Made by a program: the position numbers and the translations under genes
The notes under the pieces: model-generated
Seen by the model: the letters and a program-made list of their open reading frames with translations, nothing else
What the model was told of the DNA's origin: nothing
Database searches by the model: none
From: an uncultured Prevotella sp.
GTDB taxonomy: Bacteria; Bacteroidota; Bacteroidia; Bacteroidales; Bacteroidaceae
Length of the DNA: 46,863 nt
Assembly: GCA_905233825.1 (NCBI GenBank)
Contig: CAJOFE010000039.1
Location: forward strand, 1 to 46,863
Direction of reading: 5' to 3'
Part shown: in pieces, positions 1 to 8,679 of the stretch
How the letters are laid out: each line of letters opens with the position of its first letter
Position numbering within the stretch: the first letter of the stretch is position 1

Positions 1-180
1 GAGCGAAGAAGTAAGATGTGTTGCCTTCGGCAAGTAGAAAGGAAGAAGGAAGAAGGAGTAAGGAGAAAGGACTTCTAACATCTAAAATTTTACTTGCCCG
101 AAGGGCAACACCTCTAAAATCTAACCTCTAAAATCTAAATTGCCAAAGGCAACACCTCTAAATTCTAAAATCTAAATTCC
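1..180. repeat. Junction repeat cluster with inverted pair
   Basis: This stretch lies downstream of the minus-strand kinase gene and has no ORF. It is built from repeated words: CCTCTAAAATCTAA and variants occur several times between 72 and 178, and AAGGAAGAAGG-type words occur at 40-66. The segment at 18-36 (GTGTTGCCTTCGGCAAGTA) is nearly the reverse complement of 91-111, and each arm holds its own small GCC..GGC hairpin. A third related arm (TTGCCAAAGGCAACAC) lies at about 139-154. It resembles the word-like junction repeats seen elsewhere in the window. The function is unknown. Confidence 0.6.
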
Positions 181-227
181 AACTTCAAAAGTTTCTTTCT
201 CTTTGTTTCCGTTATGCACCTGTACCT

Positions 228-2045
228 TTAATACAAGCGGAAATTGCCGGAATAGATCTTTCGTCCCCGGTAATAGAGCTCGAACCTATACTCGCCAGCC
301 ACGTAGGTGGATTCGGTGGCGTTGCCCCAACCATGCAGCCATTCGCCCCGATTGACCTCGCCCACCACTACGCTGATAGTGGCCTTGTTGGTGTAGCCTG
401 ACGGGGAATTGGAGCTGAAATTGAGCAGACCGTCGGGGTTGTATATCTTATAATAGAGCTCTACCTGCGTCAGCTCGTGACCCTCGGGCATCAGCGAATT
501 GTAGATGACCTTGGGGAAGAGATAGCGCATGTTGGCTGCATGGAGGGTAGTGCCCACCTCCTCAATGTCGGTACCGTCGCGCTCGCAATTGGCAAACTGC
601 ACGTCGATGACATCGAGGAAGCCCACTTTCTCGGCGATGCCCTCGCGCAGCTCCTTCAGCTCGTCATCGTCGGGAAGGGCTTCGATGGCCTCGCTATAGA
701 GATCGATGGCCTGCTTGTATTCATTGCGATCTACCAGCTGGTCGGCCAGATCGATGTATTCCTCGCGCTGCTTCTTCACCATCTTATCGTAGAGCTTCTT
801 CAAGTCCTCGTAACGGTTATAGACATCGGGCATGACGCGTCCGTGAATATCGTCCATGTCCTCTACGTCAGTCAGCAGTTCCTTGGCTGCCAGCAGTTCG
901 GGGAAGTTGTCGGCATCCTTGATCTTCTTCTTGCATTCATCCACCTTTTCCTCATATTCTGCCTGAGCTGCCTCAGCACGCTTCTCCTCAGGACTCTTAT
1001 TGAAGAACATGAAATAGGCGCCAGCACCAAGACCTGCCACGATGAGGAGTGCCAACAGGTATTTCCACCAGCCGCCTTTCTTCGTCGTATTGTCATCGCC
1101 GGCATGGTGCAACTCGGTCGAGCTGTCATCATGCAATGCAGTGGCAACCTCATCCTGCTGTACAGCCGTCTCCTCTGCGAGATGCTCGGGCTGTGCCACC
1201 TTCTGGTTGATCTCATCAACCGACTGTGGGCGATTCTTACGGGCAGGCTTCATCATCCAGCAGATAAGGTCCTGCATGTTCTTACTCATGGCTGCAGGGA
1301 AATGGAAGGCATCACCCTCGGCTAAAGCCGTAGATGAAGGAGGCTGCTGCTGCGTCTGCATGTAGTAGAGCGAAGCACCTAAGGCATAGAAATCAGTCCA
1401 GGGGCCGAACTTGTCCATTGCCTGCTCGACCTGCTCAACGGGAGCATAGCCAGGGGTATAGCACATGGCCGATGAGGTCTGGCTGCCCTTGCTGTCGATC
1501 TGCTTGCTGGCACCGAAGTCGATGAGGAACACATTGCCGCTTTTGTCGAGCATGATGTTGCCCGGCTTGATGTCGAGATGCCATATCTTCTGCTCGTGTA
1601 CTGCTTTCAGGGCATCGAGCACCTGAGGCAGTATCTGCCAGGCCTGCTGTTCGGAGATGGGCTTTCCTGTGCGTTTCATCTGCTCGGCAATCGACTCGCC
1701 ATTGATATAGTCCATCACATAATAGACGGTGCCGTTCTCCTCGAACAAATCGTGTACCTTCACGATGTGGTCGTTCTTCAGGTTGCGCAGACGCACAGCC
1801 TCTTTCTTGAACTTCTCCTTCTGGCTGTCGTAGGAAGCATGATTGTCAGGGACGCTGACCGTCACGGCATTGCCGTTACGCATGTTCACTCCACGCATGA
1901 AGAACTCCTTCAGCGCCTGTTGCTCGCCAAAAGCGTTTGTCACCAGATAAGTATTGCCGAAACCGCCCGAGGACAGTGGTCGCTCAATGCAATAACTGCC
2001 ATTGTGCAGCTTCGTGCCTTTTGTTAGCATGGTACTTGTATCCAT
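228..2045 (-). CDS. Membrane-anchored Ser/Thr protein kinase with C-terminal repeat region
   Basis: This is a eukaryotic-type Ser/Thr kinase of 605 residues. The kinase domain covers about residues 10-290: a glycine loop (SSGGFGNTY), the VAIK-type lysine in ALKEFF near 46, the catalytic loop HLDIKPGN near 157 (the HRD arginine is Leu) and DFG in LIDFGASKQ near 175. A single membrane span (KYLLALLIVAGLGAGAYF) lies near 326-347. Beyond it come a charged coiled-coil/TPR-like stretch (EYKQAIDLYSEAIEALPDD) and a C-terminal domain of about 120 residues that I do not recognise, probably extracytoplasmic. The start ATG lies 24 bases after the stop of a 43-residue peptide gene, so it is probably the last gene of the operon led by the 1515-residue secreted protein. 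The substrate is unknown; a cell-envelope sensing role is inference. Confidence 0.88.
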   Translation of the reverse strand: MDTSTMLTKGTKLHNGSYCIERPLSSGGFGNTYLVTNAFGEQQALKEFFMRGVNMRNGNAVTVSVPDNHASYDSQKEKFKKEAVRLRNLKNDHIVKVHDLFEENGTVYYVMDYINGESIAEQMKRTGKPISEQQAWQILPQVLDALKAVHEQKIWHLDIKPGNIMLDKSGNVFLIDFGASKQIDSKGSQTSSAMCYTPGYAPVEQVEQAMDKFGPWTDFYALGASLYYMQTQQQPPSSTALAEGDAFHFPAAMSKNMQDLICWMMKPARKNRPQSVDEINQKVAQPEHLAEETAVQQDEVATALHDDSSTELHHAGDDNTTKKGGWWKYLLALLIVAGLGAGAYFMFFNKSPEEKRAEAAQAEYEEKVDECKKKIKDADNFPELLAAKELLTDVEDMDDIHGRVMPDVYNRYEDLKKLYDKMVKKQREEYIDLADQLVDRNEYKQAIDLYSEAIEALPDDDELKELREGIAEKVGFLDVIDVQFANCERDGTDIEEVGTTLHAANMRYLFPKVIYNSLMPEGHELTQVELYYKIYNPDGLLNFSSNSPSGYTNKATISVVVGEVNRGEWLHGWGNATESTYVAGEYRFELYYRGRKIYSGNFRLY

Positions 2046-2069
2046 TTTCTCTATTGTTGAATTAACATC

Positions 2070-2201
2070 TTATTCATCCTCTTCACCAAAGCAGTCACCG
2101 GTGGCAGGAGCGCCTAACTCTCCACTTCCACTAGTAACGAGCAGCATGGGGATTTCCAACTTCACAATCTCACAAGTAGGGGTAATATATTCCTTTTTCA
2201 T
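2070..2201 (-). CDS. Small coupled peptide, 43 residues
   Basis: This short gene encodes a peptide starting MKKEYITPTCEIVKLE and ending in an acidic tail (GEEDE). Its ATG overlaps the TGA of the upstream 1515-residue protein as ATGA, which indicates translational coupling. The kinase gene begins 24 bases after its stop. There is a short hydrophobic stretch (IPMLLVTSG) and one Cys near each end, but no clear signal peptide. Small proteins starting MKK.YI.P and having Gly/Asp/Glu-rich tails are common orphan predictions in Prevotella-type genomes; that comparison is from memory. The exact ATGA overlap and the open frame between two operon genes support a real gene. Function is unknown. Confidence 0.7.
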   Translation of the reverse strand: MKKEYITPTCEIVKLEIPMLLVTSGSGELGAPATGDCFGEEDE

Positions 2202-5200
2202 CTTACAATTACTTTTTTATGGTTATGAATATAGATACCTTGCTTGACAGGCTTGCCCACGAAGGGACGTCCGTCGAGCGAATACCATACATTATTATCA
2301 ACGGCGTGATTGCTAACGGTCGTAATACCCGTTTGGTCATTGCCCAGAATGACTACTTGCAGGCGCGAAGAAGCATTCGACGCCTGAATGTAGGCACGGA
2401 AGGGAAGGATAAACGAGCCAGCCTTTACCTTGAAGAATTCTCCCTGCGAAATACCGCTGCCGTCAGTAAAATCATTGGCGGCAAAGCCGTAGATATCATC
2501 AGGATCAGTAGCCCACTCTATGCGCTCGTAAGTACCATAGAGCGTACCATTACTGGCGGTACTGCCTCCCAGTCCCTTTACCTCTACATCAGTAACAGCG
2601 ATACTATTTTCGCTTGGTACGAAGATGTAGGGCATGTTGGCAACAATGTCGCCCGTCTCAGCCGCATTGAACACGGCACTATTGCCCGAAATCTCCTTAA
2701 AGGTGTGGAAGGTACCCAAAGCCGAGGCCTGAGCTGCAGGAATCGTGAACGGCAGGAAGACTGTAGCAGTCTTGCCAATAGTGAAGGTACGGCTGAACTG
2801 GGCGTTCTGAGCAGTGAAAGTCAAGGATGCCGGAGCCTGGTAATTCATGGCATCATCAAGCGTCAGCTGCTTGCAGACATCACCTATAATGACATTCGGC
2901 TCGACGCCACTCTCGTTACCTTCTCCTTCTGGCAGATAGATGAACGTATCGTCATCAAAGCCTGCAAACACGCCAGCACTACGGTTGACCGTCAAGCCCT
3001 TAACAGCTGTTCCCATCATGTCGATAAAGCGAATAACGCTCTTATCAGTAATCTCGTCAAACACATCCTTTCCAAGTTCAGTGATGGTATAGGAAATTGC
3101 AGAAACATTCTGCATGGGAGCATGCTTGACACGGGCATGAGCTGAGGAAGACGTTGAAACAGATGACATCGTTACCGAAGTGTTGCCAGAAGTATATCCT
3201 ACGCACGACAGGTCATAAATAGCTGCTGTGTTGTTTCCTCCTTCCGAGGAGAACAGGGCTGATGATTTGCCGCTATAGCCTGTTATCTTTACAGAGATGG
3301 TCTGTACCTTCTCAAGATGAGGAACTCTCATTCGACTCTCGGAAGGATCAACAGGCGAAGTATTCAGCAAATAGATATAGATATAAGTATCGTCGTCTTC
3401 TGCGTATGTGATTTCAATAGGATCATAAGACGTTTCTGAAATCTCTGGGGAATAGGCAGGGTTATCGCCGACCTTTACCCTCAACACAGCTCCTGGCTCC
3501 TTCTTCACATTGACAAGTACCCTACCAATGCCTGCAGGCGCCTTTATCGTAATACCTCTGAATTGACTGTCGAAGGCATCTGAACCAGGAGCACCTTCAG
3601 CAATAGCAGCCTCAACTTCTGCATCGTCCATGCCCACCACAATGCGAACGCCTGGGGTTCCATCGGCATCATCATAGTAACCCTGATCAGCACCCAAGGT
3701 ATAGTGCACCTCACCGATGGTCACACCGTCCAGATAATTATACTGGCCATCAGTATTGTCAATCTGCACGACAACCACAGGTTCCTCATTATCAATGATA
3801 GGATCTAAGCCGTCATCGGGATCTGTATCCAGGTATTCAGATTCACGGGCTCCAATGACCCATGATTTGCTCTTCTGCTTTAATTCCAAGTCACCCTCAA
3901 GAGTAGGATGCACACCAGTAAAGAGGACGGCATCAATCTCTTCAGGATTATCACACACAGAATCTCCGAAAGGATTCTCGAACGCCAATGAACCTGGGGT
4001 GTTATTCGATGTCGTGAATGTTAACGACGGTGTATTAGCAGTCATGACAATGAATGATTCTGCAGACCTTATCACACTTGTTCCCCTTAATGAAATGGTC
4101 AAATCAGGATAACCGCATTCCAAGCCAACAGAGAGACCGCCAAAAACAGCATTATTCAGCGTGAGTATGTTAGTCGGTGCCCCTTGCTGGTCGTGTGTGA
4201 CAACGAATGACACAGAGCCACCGTCGCCCAGCACGTCAGCCGCGTTCTCATCTGTAATAGTTGTTGAGATTTCGCTTTGTTGCCGTTCATCATAAGTATA
4301 AATGGTAATACCATAATCAGCGCTTTCATCACTGAGGGTAGGTACAAAACCTGTGGAAACATTTGCTCTTGCCTCATCGCCATCTGCCTTCATAAGCCTG
4401 TAACCCTCGCCAAAATTATAAAGAGTATTATCGAGCTTATATGTATAGTCGTCATTCCAAACCAAGTCAGTAATGGTAAGTGAGCTGAAATCTCTGATAG
4501 CTGCCTGAGTTGAGTTAAATGCCAACGAACAGTTATCGCTACCCTTCACGATGGTTAAGGTCTGTGCACCTTCCATATCAGCCCTGATGGCAGTACAAGA
4601 GTCATTACAAATGATTGTATTATCTCCATTGATGGAAATGGTCAGATTGCTCAGACGGCTGATAATACCATCATCTTCCACACCTGTTCCTATCAGCGTC
4701 ATTCCATTCAGCGTCAGTATGTTCCCTTCCGGATTAAATGAAGCCGTTACATTTTCATCAGAGCCCAGGATATTGTTTAGGTTAGCTTCTGTAACTTTAG
4801 TATTTCCTATCCAGAGTTCGTAAGTCTTGGTACTGGAGAGATATACAGTAGAAGCCCATGCCCATTCACTCTCTTCAAAACGTTGACGTGTAGAACTGAA
4901 TTTAACATCACGCCTGTTTTCTGCCGAGAGATACATACCATCATACACTACAGAAGTAAAGCCTGACGACTCTCCCTGGTACATCAAAGTCAATGTAGCC
5001 GCTTCATCGTCACCATGCTGGAGTGTCAGCGTTGCCCCCGTTGTACTCGACGAGGTGACGGGATAATATATAGAGTTTGTGCCAATAGAGGAAATGTTCA
5101 GATCTCCTCCACAAGTAATTCCCCTAATGATAGTGGAATTAGCAACTGAAACGTTCAGATCTCCTTCACAGGTTATACCATCACTTTCTATTTTTGCATT

Positions 5201-6745
5201 TACAAGGGAAAGCGTGTTGGTTGTTTCGTTATAAGAAACAGAATAGGGATTACCTTCTGTCACTGCTTTAATGTTGTCGCCAGTAATGTCCTGAGCATTG
5301 GCACTTGTCACCTGCACACCTCCAACCCACAAATCATAGCCTTGTACCATAGTATAACTAAGCGTTGCATCAGCATCAGGCATTTCAAACTCATATTCGT
5401 AGTGATCATCCATCTGTGACACATTATTAAGAGGTACCGTTTGCTCAGTGCCTCCCCGTGGTGTATATACCAAAGAGACAGACTCAATAGTATTTGTTGG
5501 ATACAATGAAATATCCACCATCTGACCAGGGGCTATAGCTGATACGCCGTCACCAATTAAAGGTTCATAAGACTCACATTCATAGGCTATGTCGCCAACA
5601 TTCAACTGCTTCGTATAGAGCACGATACCGTTGTTTTCCGTCACATCAGGGGCATCAAGAGTGCCACCTGTTGCTTCATCATTTATCTTGTCGCCCCTGC
5701 CTCGCTGTTCATAGCCATTTTTCACTACTGCCTCTGAATTCGGCAACTTAGTAGAGACAGTAACACCATATTCATAGGTGTTATTCGATAATTCCAAAGT
5801 GGCGCCGTCTGATTCACCGATGACAGCACCACAATAGAATAATCCATACCCGCTTTCGACATCTTCGGCAGACACCGTAGTATAGATTGTGCCGGAGTGG
5901 GAAACCTTGTTACCACTAAGGGCAATATTGCCAAAGCGGCACCAACCGACAATACCTCCCGTATAGAGGCGTTCTGCAACTGTGAGTTTACTCACAATGG
6001 ATACCCCTGAGACTTCACACGAACTGATAGTAATGGAGCCTGTACCTGAGACATCACCTGCTAAACCTACAATACCACCTACGTTTGAATTGCTTGAATC
6101 ATCAGAAGTGGATATACCAGAGACAGAACCACCCATTACAGTACATTTGTTGATTGTTCCATTCTCAACATAGCCTGCAATGCCACCAGCAGATACAGAT
6201 GGCAAATCCTCGCTTGTCTTGACAGTACAATTCGAGATAGTACAAAAACCAATCTCTCCATTTTTAAGGTAGCCGACAACTCCACCAACCCTATTACCTC
6301 CTGTGAAAGTGCAGTTGCTTAATCCCAAACCCTGAACGGAGCCTCCGGCAATAACGCCAAAGAGACCATAATATCCATCCTCAGCTGGTGTATCGACTGT
6401 CAAATAATCGATACCTACGCTGTTGCCTTGGAACGTACCAGTAAATGGATGGTCGGCATTTCCAATAGGTGCAAACTCGCTGAGATTACTACAATCGATG
6501 GTAACGAATCCCTCCTCGCTGGGAAATTGGAAAGACTTGTCTGACAATGTTCCGTCATTGACGCCATCGGAAAAAGCCTTCAATTCTTCTGGCGTTCTAA
6601 TGACGTACGGATTATCTATTGAGCCGTCACCACCGCTAAAGTTCTGCGCCCACACCCCAATAGGGAGGAACAACAATGTAAACAGCATAGAAAGCCCTAT
6701 CAGCCTTCTTGTCATGTTTAGTTGATGGAGTAATCCTTTTCTCAT
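2198..6745 (-). CDS. Large secreted GLUG/repeat surface protein with type IX-like C-terminus
   Basis: This is a 1515-residue exported protein. It has an N-terminal signal peptide (LIGLSMLFTLLFLPIGVWAQ); either the first Met or Met11 (MTRRL) may be the start. Residues of roughly 135-290 carry GLUG-type repeats (GGVVGYLKNGEI, AGGIAGYVENGTI, VGGIVGLAGD, TGGIVGW). Two diverged modules beginning YDLWVGG near 470 and YELWIGN near 643 each contain a LTLxxA/M strand and a later LTISI..N.TI strand, as in carbohydrate-binding-like repeats of Bacteroidales adhesins. The last residues (WYSLDGR....GIYIHNHKKVIV) match the short C-terminal sorting tails of Bacteroidales type IX substrates. It is probably a surface adhesin or glycan-binding protein. 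It heads an operon with the 43-residue peptide and the kinase. Confidence 0.85.
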   Translation of the reverse strand: MRKGLLHQLNMTRRLIGLSMLFTLLFLPIGVWAQNFSGGDGSIDNPYVIRTPEELKAFSDGVNDGTLSDKSFQFPSEEGFVTIDCSNLSEFAPIGNADHPFTGTFQGNSVGIDYLTVDTPAEDGYYGLFGVIAGGSVQGLGLSNCTFTGGNRVGGVVGYLKNGEIGFCTISNCTVKTSEDLPSVSAGGIAGYVENGTINKCTVMGGSVSGISTSDDSSNSNVGGIVGLAGDVSGTGSITISSCEVSGVSIVSKLTVAERLYTGGIVGWCRFGNIALSGNKVSHSGTIYTTVSAEDVESGYGLFYCGAVIGESDGATLELSNNTYEYGVTVSTKLPNSEAVVKNGYEQRGRGDKINDEATGGTLDAPDVTENNGIVLYTKQLNVGDIAYECESYEPLIGDGVSAIAPGQMVDISLYPTNTIESVSLVYTPRGGTEQTVPLNNVSQMDDHYEYEFEMPDADATLSYTMVQGYDLWVGGVQVTSANAQDITGDNIKAVTEGNPYSVSYNETTNTLSLVNAKIESDGITCEGDLNVSVANSTIIRGITCGGDLNISSIGTNSIYYPVTSSSTTGATLTLQHGDDEAATLTLMYQGESSGFTSVVYDGMYLSAENRRDVKFSSTRQRFEESEWAWASTVYLSSTKTYELWIGNTKVTEANLNNILGSDENVTASFNPEGNILTLNGMTLIGTGVEDDGIISRLSNLTISINGDNTIICNDSCTAIRADMEGAQTLTIVKGSDNCSLAFNSTQAAIRDFSSLTITDLVWNDDYTYKLDNTLYNFGEGYRLMKADGDEARANVSTGFVPTLSDESADYGITIYTYDERQQSEISTTITDENAADVLGDGGSVSFVVTHDQQGAPTNILTLNNAVFGGLSVGLECGYPDLTISLRGTSVIRSAESFIVMTANTPSLTFTTSNNTPGSLAFENPFGDSVCDNPEEIDAVLFTGVHPTLEGDLELKQKSKSWVIGARESEYLDTDPDDGLDPIIDNEEPVVVVQIDNTDGQYNYLDGVTIGEVHYTLGADQGYYDDADGTPGVRIVVGMDDAEVEAAIAEGAPGSDAFDSQFRGITIKAPAGIGRVLVNVKKEPGAVLRVKVGDNPAYSPEISETSYDPIEITYAEDDDTYIYIYLLNTSPVDPSESRMRVPHLEKVQTISVKITGYSGKSSALFSSEGGNNTAAIYDLSCVGYTSGNTSVTMSSVSTSSSAHARVKHAPMQNVSAISYTITELGKDVFDEITDKSVIRFIDMMGTAVKGLTVNRSAGVFAGFDDDTFIYLPEGEGNESGVEPNVIIGDVCKQLTLDDAMNYQAPASLTFTAQNAQFSRTFTIGKTATVFLPFTIPAAQASALGTFHTFKEISGNSAVFNAAETGDIVANMPYIFVPSENSIAVTDVEVKGLGGSTASNGTLYGTYERIEWATDPDDIYGFAANDFTDGSGISQGEFFKVKAGSFILPFRAYIQASNASSRLQVVILGNDQTGITTVSNHAVDNNVWYSLDGRPFVGKPVKQGIYIHNHKKVIVR

Positions 6746-6804
6746 CTTATTGATTGTTTTTGATTATTTAATTATCGTTTCTACACTCATTGACATAACA
6801 CGCT

Positions 6805-6813
6805 GCAAAATTA
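6805..6813 (-). promoter_or_regulatory. -7 box of the 1515-residue protein operon
   Basis: Read on the minus strand the site is TAATTTTGC, matching the Bacteroidetes TAnnTTTG -7 consensus. It lies about 60 bases upstream of the start codon at 6745. The upstream flank is rich in T runs. Confidence 0.6.
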
Positions 6814-6916
6814 CTAAAAAAAAGCGAATGGAACAAAGAAATATACATTTCTTTTGAGGGAAAAAATATCACAAAAACTTTCCCAAATGTAACATGCCCA
6901 AAGCTACGCCAGAAAC

Positions 6917-6990
6917 AAACGGCATTTCCAGGCCTTGGAAACGGCACTTCTAAGCCTTGGAAACGGCATTTCCAAGACCCAAAAACGGCA
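6917..6990. repeat. 22-base tandem array, about 3.5 units
   Basis: Units of exactly 22 bases start at 6917, 6939, 6961 and 6983 (the last is partial). Each begins AAACGGCA; the first three continue with a TTCCA- or TTCTA-like core and an (A/G)GCC or AGACC segment. The array lies just beyond the stop of the histidine kinase gene (minus strand) and upstream of the 1515-residue protein gene. A rotated version of the unit (TCCA(A/G)GCC ... GGCA) resembles the 22-base units at 18061-18148. Confidence 0.75.
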
Positions 6991-7007
6991 TTTGTTTTTT
7001 TATCAGT

Positions 7008-7892
7008 TTATAAAGGCAGGGTGAACACGAAGCGGGCTCCGGAAGTATAGGTGGTGTCAAGCACAATGTCACCTCCCAGCCGTCGGGCGATGCTACGGGC
7101 GACAGTAAGGCCAATGCCTGTGCCGTCATAATATTCGTCAAGCTGTACGAACTCCTCGAAAATATGCTCCGACTCTTCAGGGGGGATACCGATGCCGGTA
7201 TCTTCTACCATGAAAGCCACATGACCTTCCTGACACTGCACTGAAAGGAGCACATGAGCCTGCTCCTTGACAGCACCAACTCCTCCTGCAGACTCAGCAG
7301 GATGGGTGAACTTCATCGCATTGTCGATCAATAGCACCAAAACGCGCGTGGCCTGCTGTAGATGAGTGTGAAGCATAAGTGCCTCAGCCTCAGGGGCTAT
7401 CTGCATATCGAACGACAGGTGCTGAGCCATCGTGATACGACTCTCATCAACTGCCTGTGCTGCAATCTGCACGGCTGGTACATCGTCGGTGCGCTCAATC
7501 TCGCTCTGATTACCGGCATCGGCCAGCTCCAGCATCTTGTTCACCAAGCCTGCAATGCGCTGGGTGTTATCTACTATACCCTTGCTCACTTCCTGCTTCA
7601 TGGTCTCGTCGAGCTCTATGTCTGAGGTGAGAATCTGGGTGAAGCCGCTCAGAATATTCAGTGGCGTGCGTATCTCATGGGAGATCTGCTGAATGAAATC
7701 GGTCTTCATGCGCGATGACTCTACAGCCTTGTCATAGAGGTTCAACGCCTCTTCATAGCCCTGCCCCATGTTGTCGAACACGAGGCAGAGCTGTTCATAA
7801 TCCGCTTTAAGCTGCTGGAATTCATCTTGCAGCTTACGGAATTTCTCTGACAATTGCTGCTCGGGAATCATTCGGTTATTCTTTCTTCTCAA
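7008..7892 (-). CDS. Soluble histidine kinase without sensor or membrane domain
   Basis: This protein has 294 residues if started at the first Met; Met8 (MIPEQQL) is an alternative. The N-terminus is a coiled coil (EKFRKLQDEFQQLKADYEQL). A HisKA helix with FIQQISHEIRTPLNILSG places the phospho-acceptor His near 72. The HATPase_c domain shows an N box (LLIDNAMKFTHP), G1 (VEDTGIGIPPEE), an F-box-like stretch (IFEEFVQL) and G2 (GTGIGLTVARSIARRLGG). No receiver domain or membrane span is present. Its start overlaps the end of the STAS gene by 17 bases, and it is the last gene of the partner-switching operon. It probably couples two-component input to the STAS/RsbW switch; the partner response regulator is not in this window. 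Confidence 0.88.
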   Translation of the reverse strand: MRRKNNRMIPEQQLSEKFRKLQDEFQQLKADYEQLCLVFDNMGQGYEEALNLYDKAVESSRMKTDFIQQISHEIRTPLNILSGFTQILTSDIELDETMKQEVSKGIVDNTQRIAGLVNKMLELADAGNQSEIERTDDVPAVQIAAQAVDESRITMAQHLSFDMQIAPEAEALMLHTHLQQATRVLVLLIDNAMKFTHPAESAGGVGAVKEQAHVLLSVQCQEGHVAFMVEDTGIGIPPEESEHIFEEFVQLDEYYDGTGIGLTVARSIARRLGGDIVLDTTYTSGARFVFTLPL

Positions 7893-8184
7893 TAGGCATG
7901 AACTTGGTGAATCCCGTCATAGCCAGCACCTTATAGATTTCGGGGCTCACATTAGTCATCTTGAACTTGCCCCTCTTCATCATCACGGTACGCATGGTCT
8001 TCTGAATGATGCGCAAACCCGAGCTGGCCATATAGTTCAGCTCCGTGCAGTCCATCTCCAAATCCATCCCCTGCTCCTGCAGAGCGGGCTCAATATCTTT
8101 CTCAAACTGGGCGGCATTCATAGTGTCAATGCGCTTGTCGGTCTTAATGATGGTCTTTCCACCTTCCTTGATAATCTCAGTCAT
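7876..8184 (-). CDS. STAS-domain anti-anti-sigma-type protein
   Basis: A 102-residue protein spanning a single STAS domain, as in SpoIIAA and RsbV. The characteristic segment DCTELNYMASSGLRIIQK holds the conserved Ser (YMASSGLR) that is phosphorylated by the cognate RsbW/SpoIIAB kinase in known systems. It lies between the RsbW-like ATPase gene (72 bases upstream) and the histidine kinase gene, which overlaps its 3' end. In known partner switching the unphosphorylated form sequesters the anti-sigma ATPase and the SpoIIE-type phosphatase restores that form. No sigma factor gene adjoins it here, so the ATPase target is unknown. Confidence 0.88.
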   Translation of the reverse strand: MTEIIKEGGKTIIKTDKRIDTMNAAQFEKDIEPALQEQGMDLEMDCTELNYMASSGLRIIQKTMRTVMMKRGKFKMTNVSPEIYKVLAMTGFTKFMPIEKKE

Positions 8185-8255
8185 ATTGTGTTTAATGTTT
8201 AAAAATTGACGTTTGAAGTTTTATTCTATAGAGAGTAAAGCGGCCGCTGGAATCT

Positions 8256-8663
8256 TTAGATTTTCTTTTTCATCGTGAGCAGATTCTTGCCTTCCAGACG
8301 CTGATAGGTCACCTTGTTCATAATGTTCCTCACAATAAAGATACCCATGCCTCCGAGATCACGCTCAGCAGGATTGGTATCGATATCGACATCTTCCTTG
8401 AGAGTGGGGTCAAATTCCCTACCCTGGTCGCTGAGCACGAAGGTCAACTCTTTCCCGTCGCTCTCGGCTGTCAGCTCGATGGAAGCCTCGGTACCTTCAG
8501 GGTAGGCATAGAAGATGATGTTTGACACCATCTCCTCCATCACCAGATTGAGGTTCATCTGGAGTTCCATGTCAAGTCCCAACTCTTCACCGATTTCCTC
8601 GATGAAGCAAGCCACATGCTCCAGTTCACCTACCTGATTTTTAATTTTGAGTTCTTTTCTCAT
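8256..8663 (-). CDS. RsbW/SpoIIAB-like ATP-binding switch kinase
   Basis: A 135-residue GHKL ATPase resembling serine-protein-kinase anti-sigma factors. The N box reads MNLVMEEMVSNIIFYAYPEG, with the catalytic Glu and Mg-binding Asn (EExxxN). G1 is DQGREFDP and the glycine lid is DLGGMGIFIVRNIMNKVTYQ. The length fits a stand-alone HATPase_c_2 domain. It lies between the SpoIIE phosphatase gene (16 bases upstream) and the STAS gene. It probably phosphorylates the STAS protein and releases a bound regulator on switching; that regulator cannot be identified here. Confidence 0.85.
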   Translation of the reverse strand: MRKELKIKNQVGELEHVACFIEEIGEELGLDMELQMNLNLVMEEMVSNIIFYAYPEGTEASIELTAESDGKELTFVLSDQGREFDPTLKEDVDIDTNPAERDLGGMGIFIVRNIMNKVTYQRLEGKNLLTMKKKI

Positions 8664-8679
8664 TAATAGTACGGGGTAT

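Noticed and set aside
6917..6990. Possible CRISPR array
   Set aside because: Units are contiguous 22-mers with no unique spacers, and no cas gene is present. The arrays at 18061-18246 were rejected for the same reason.
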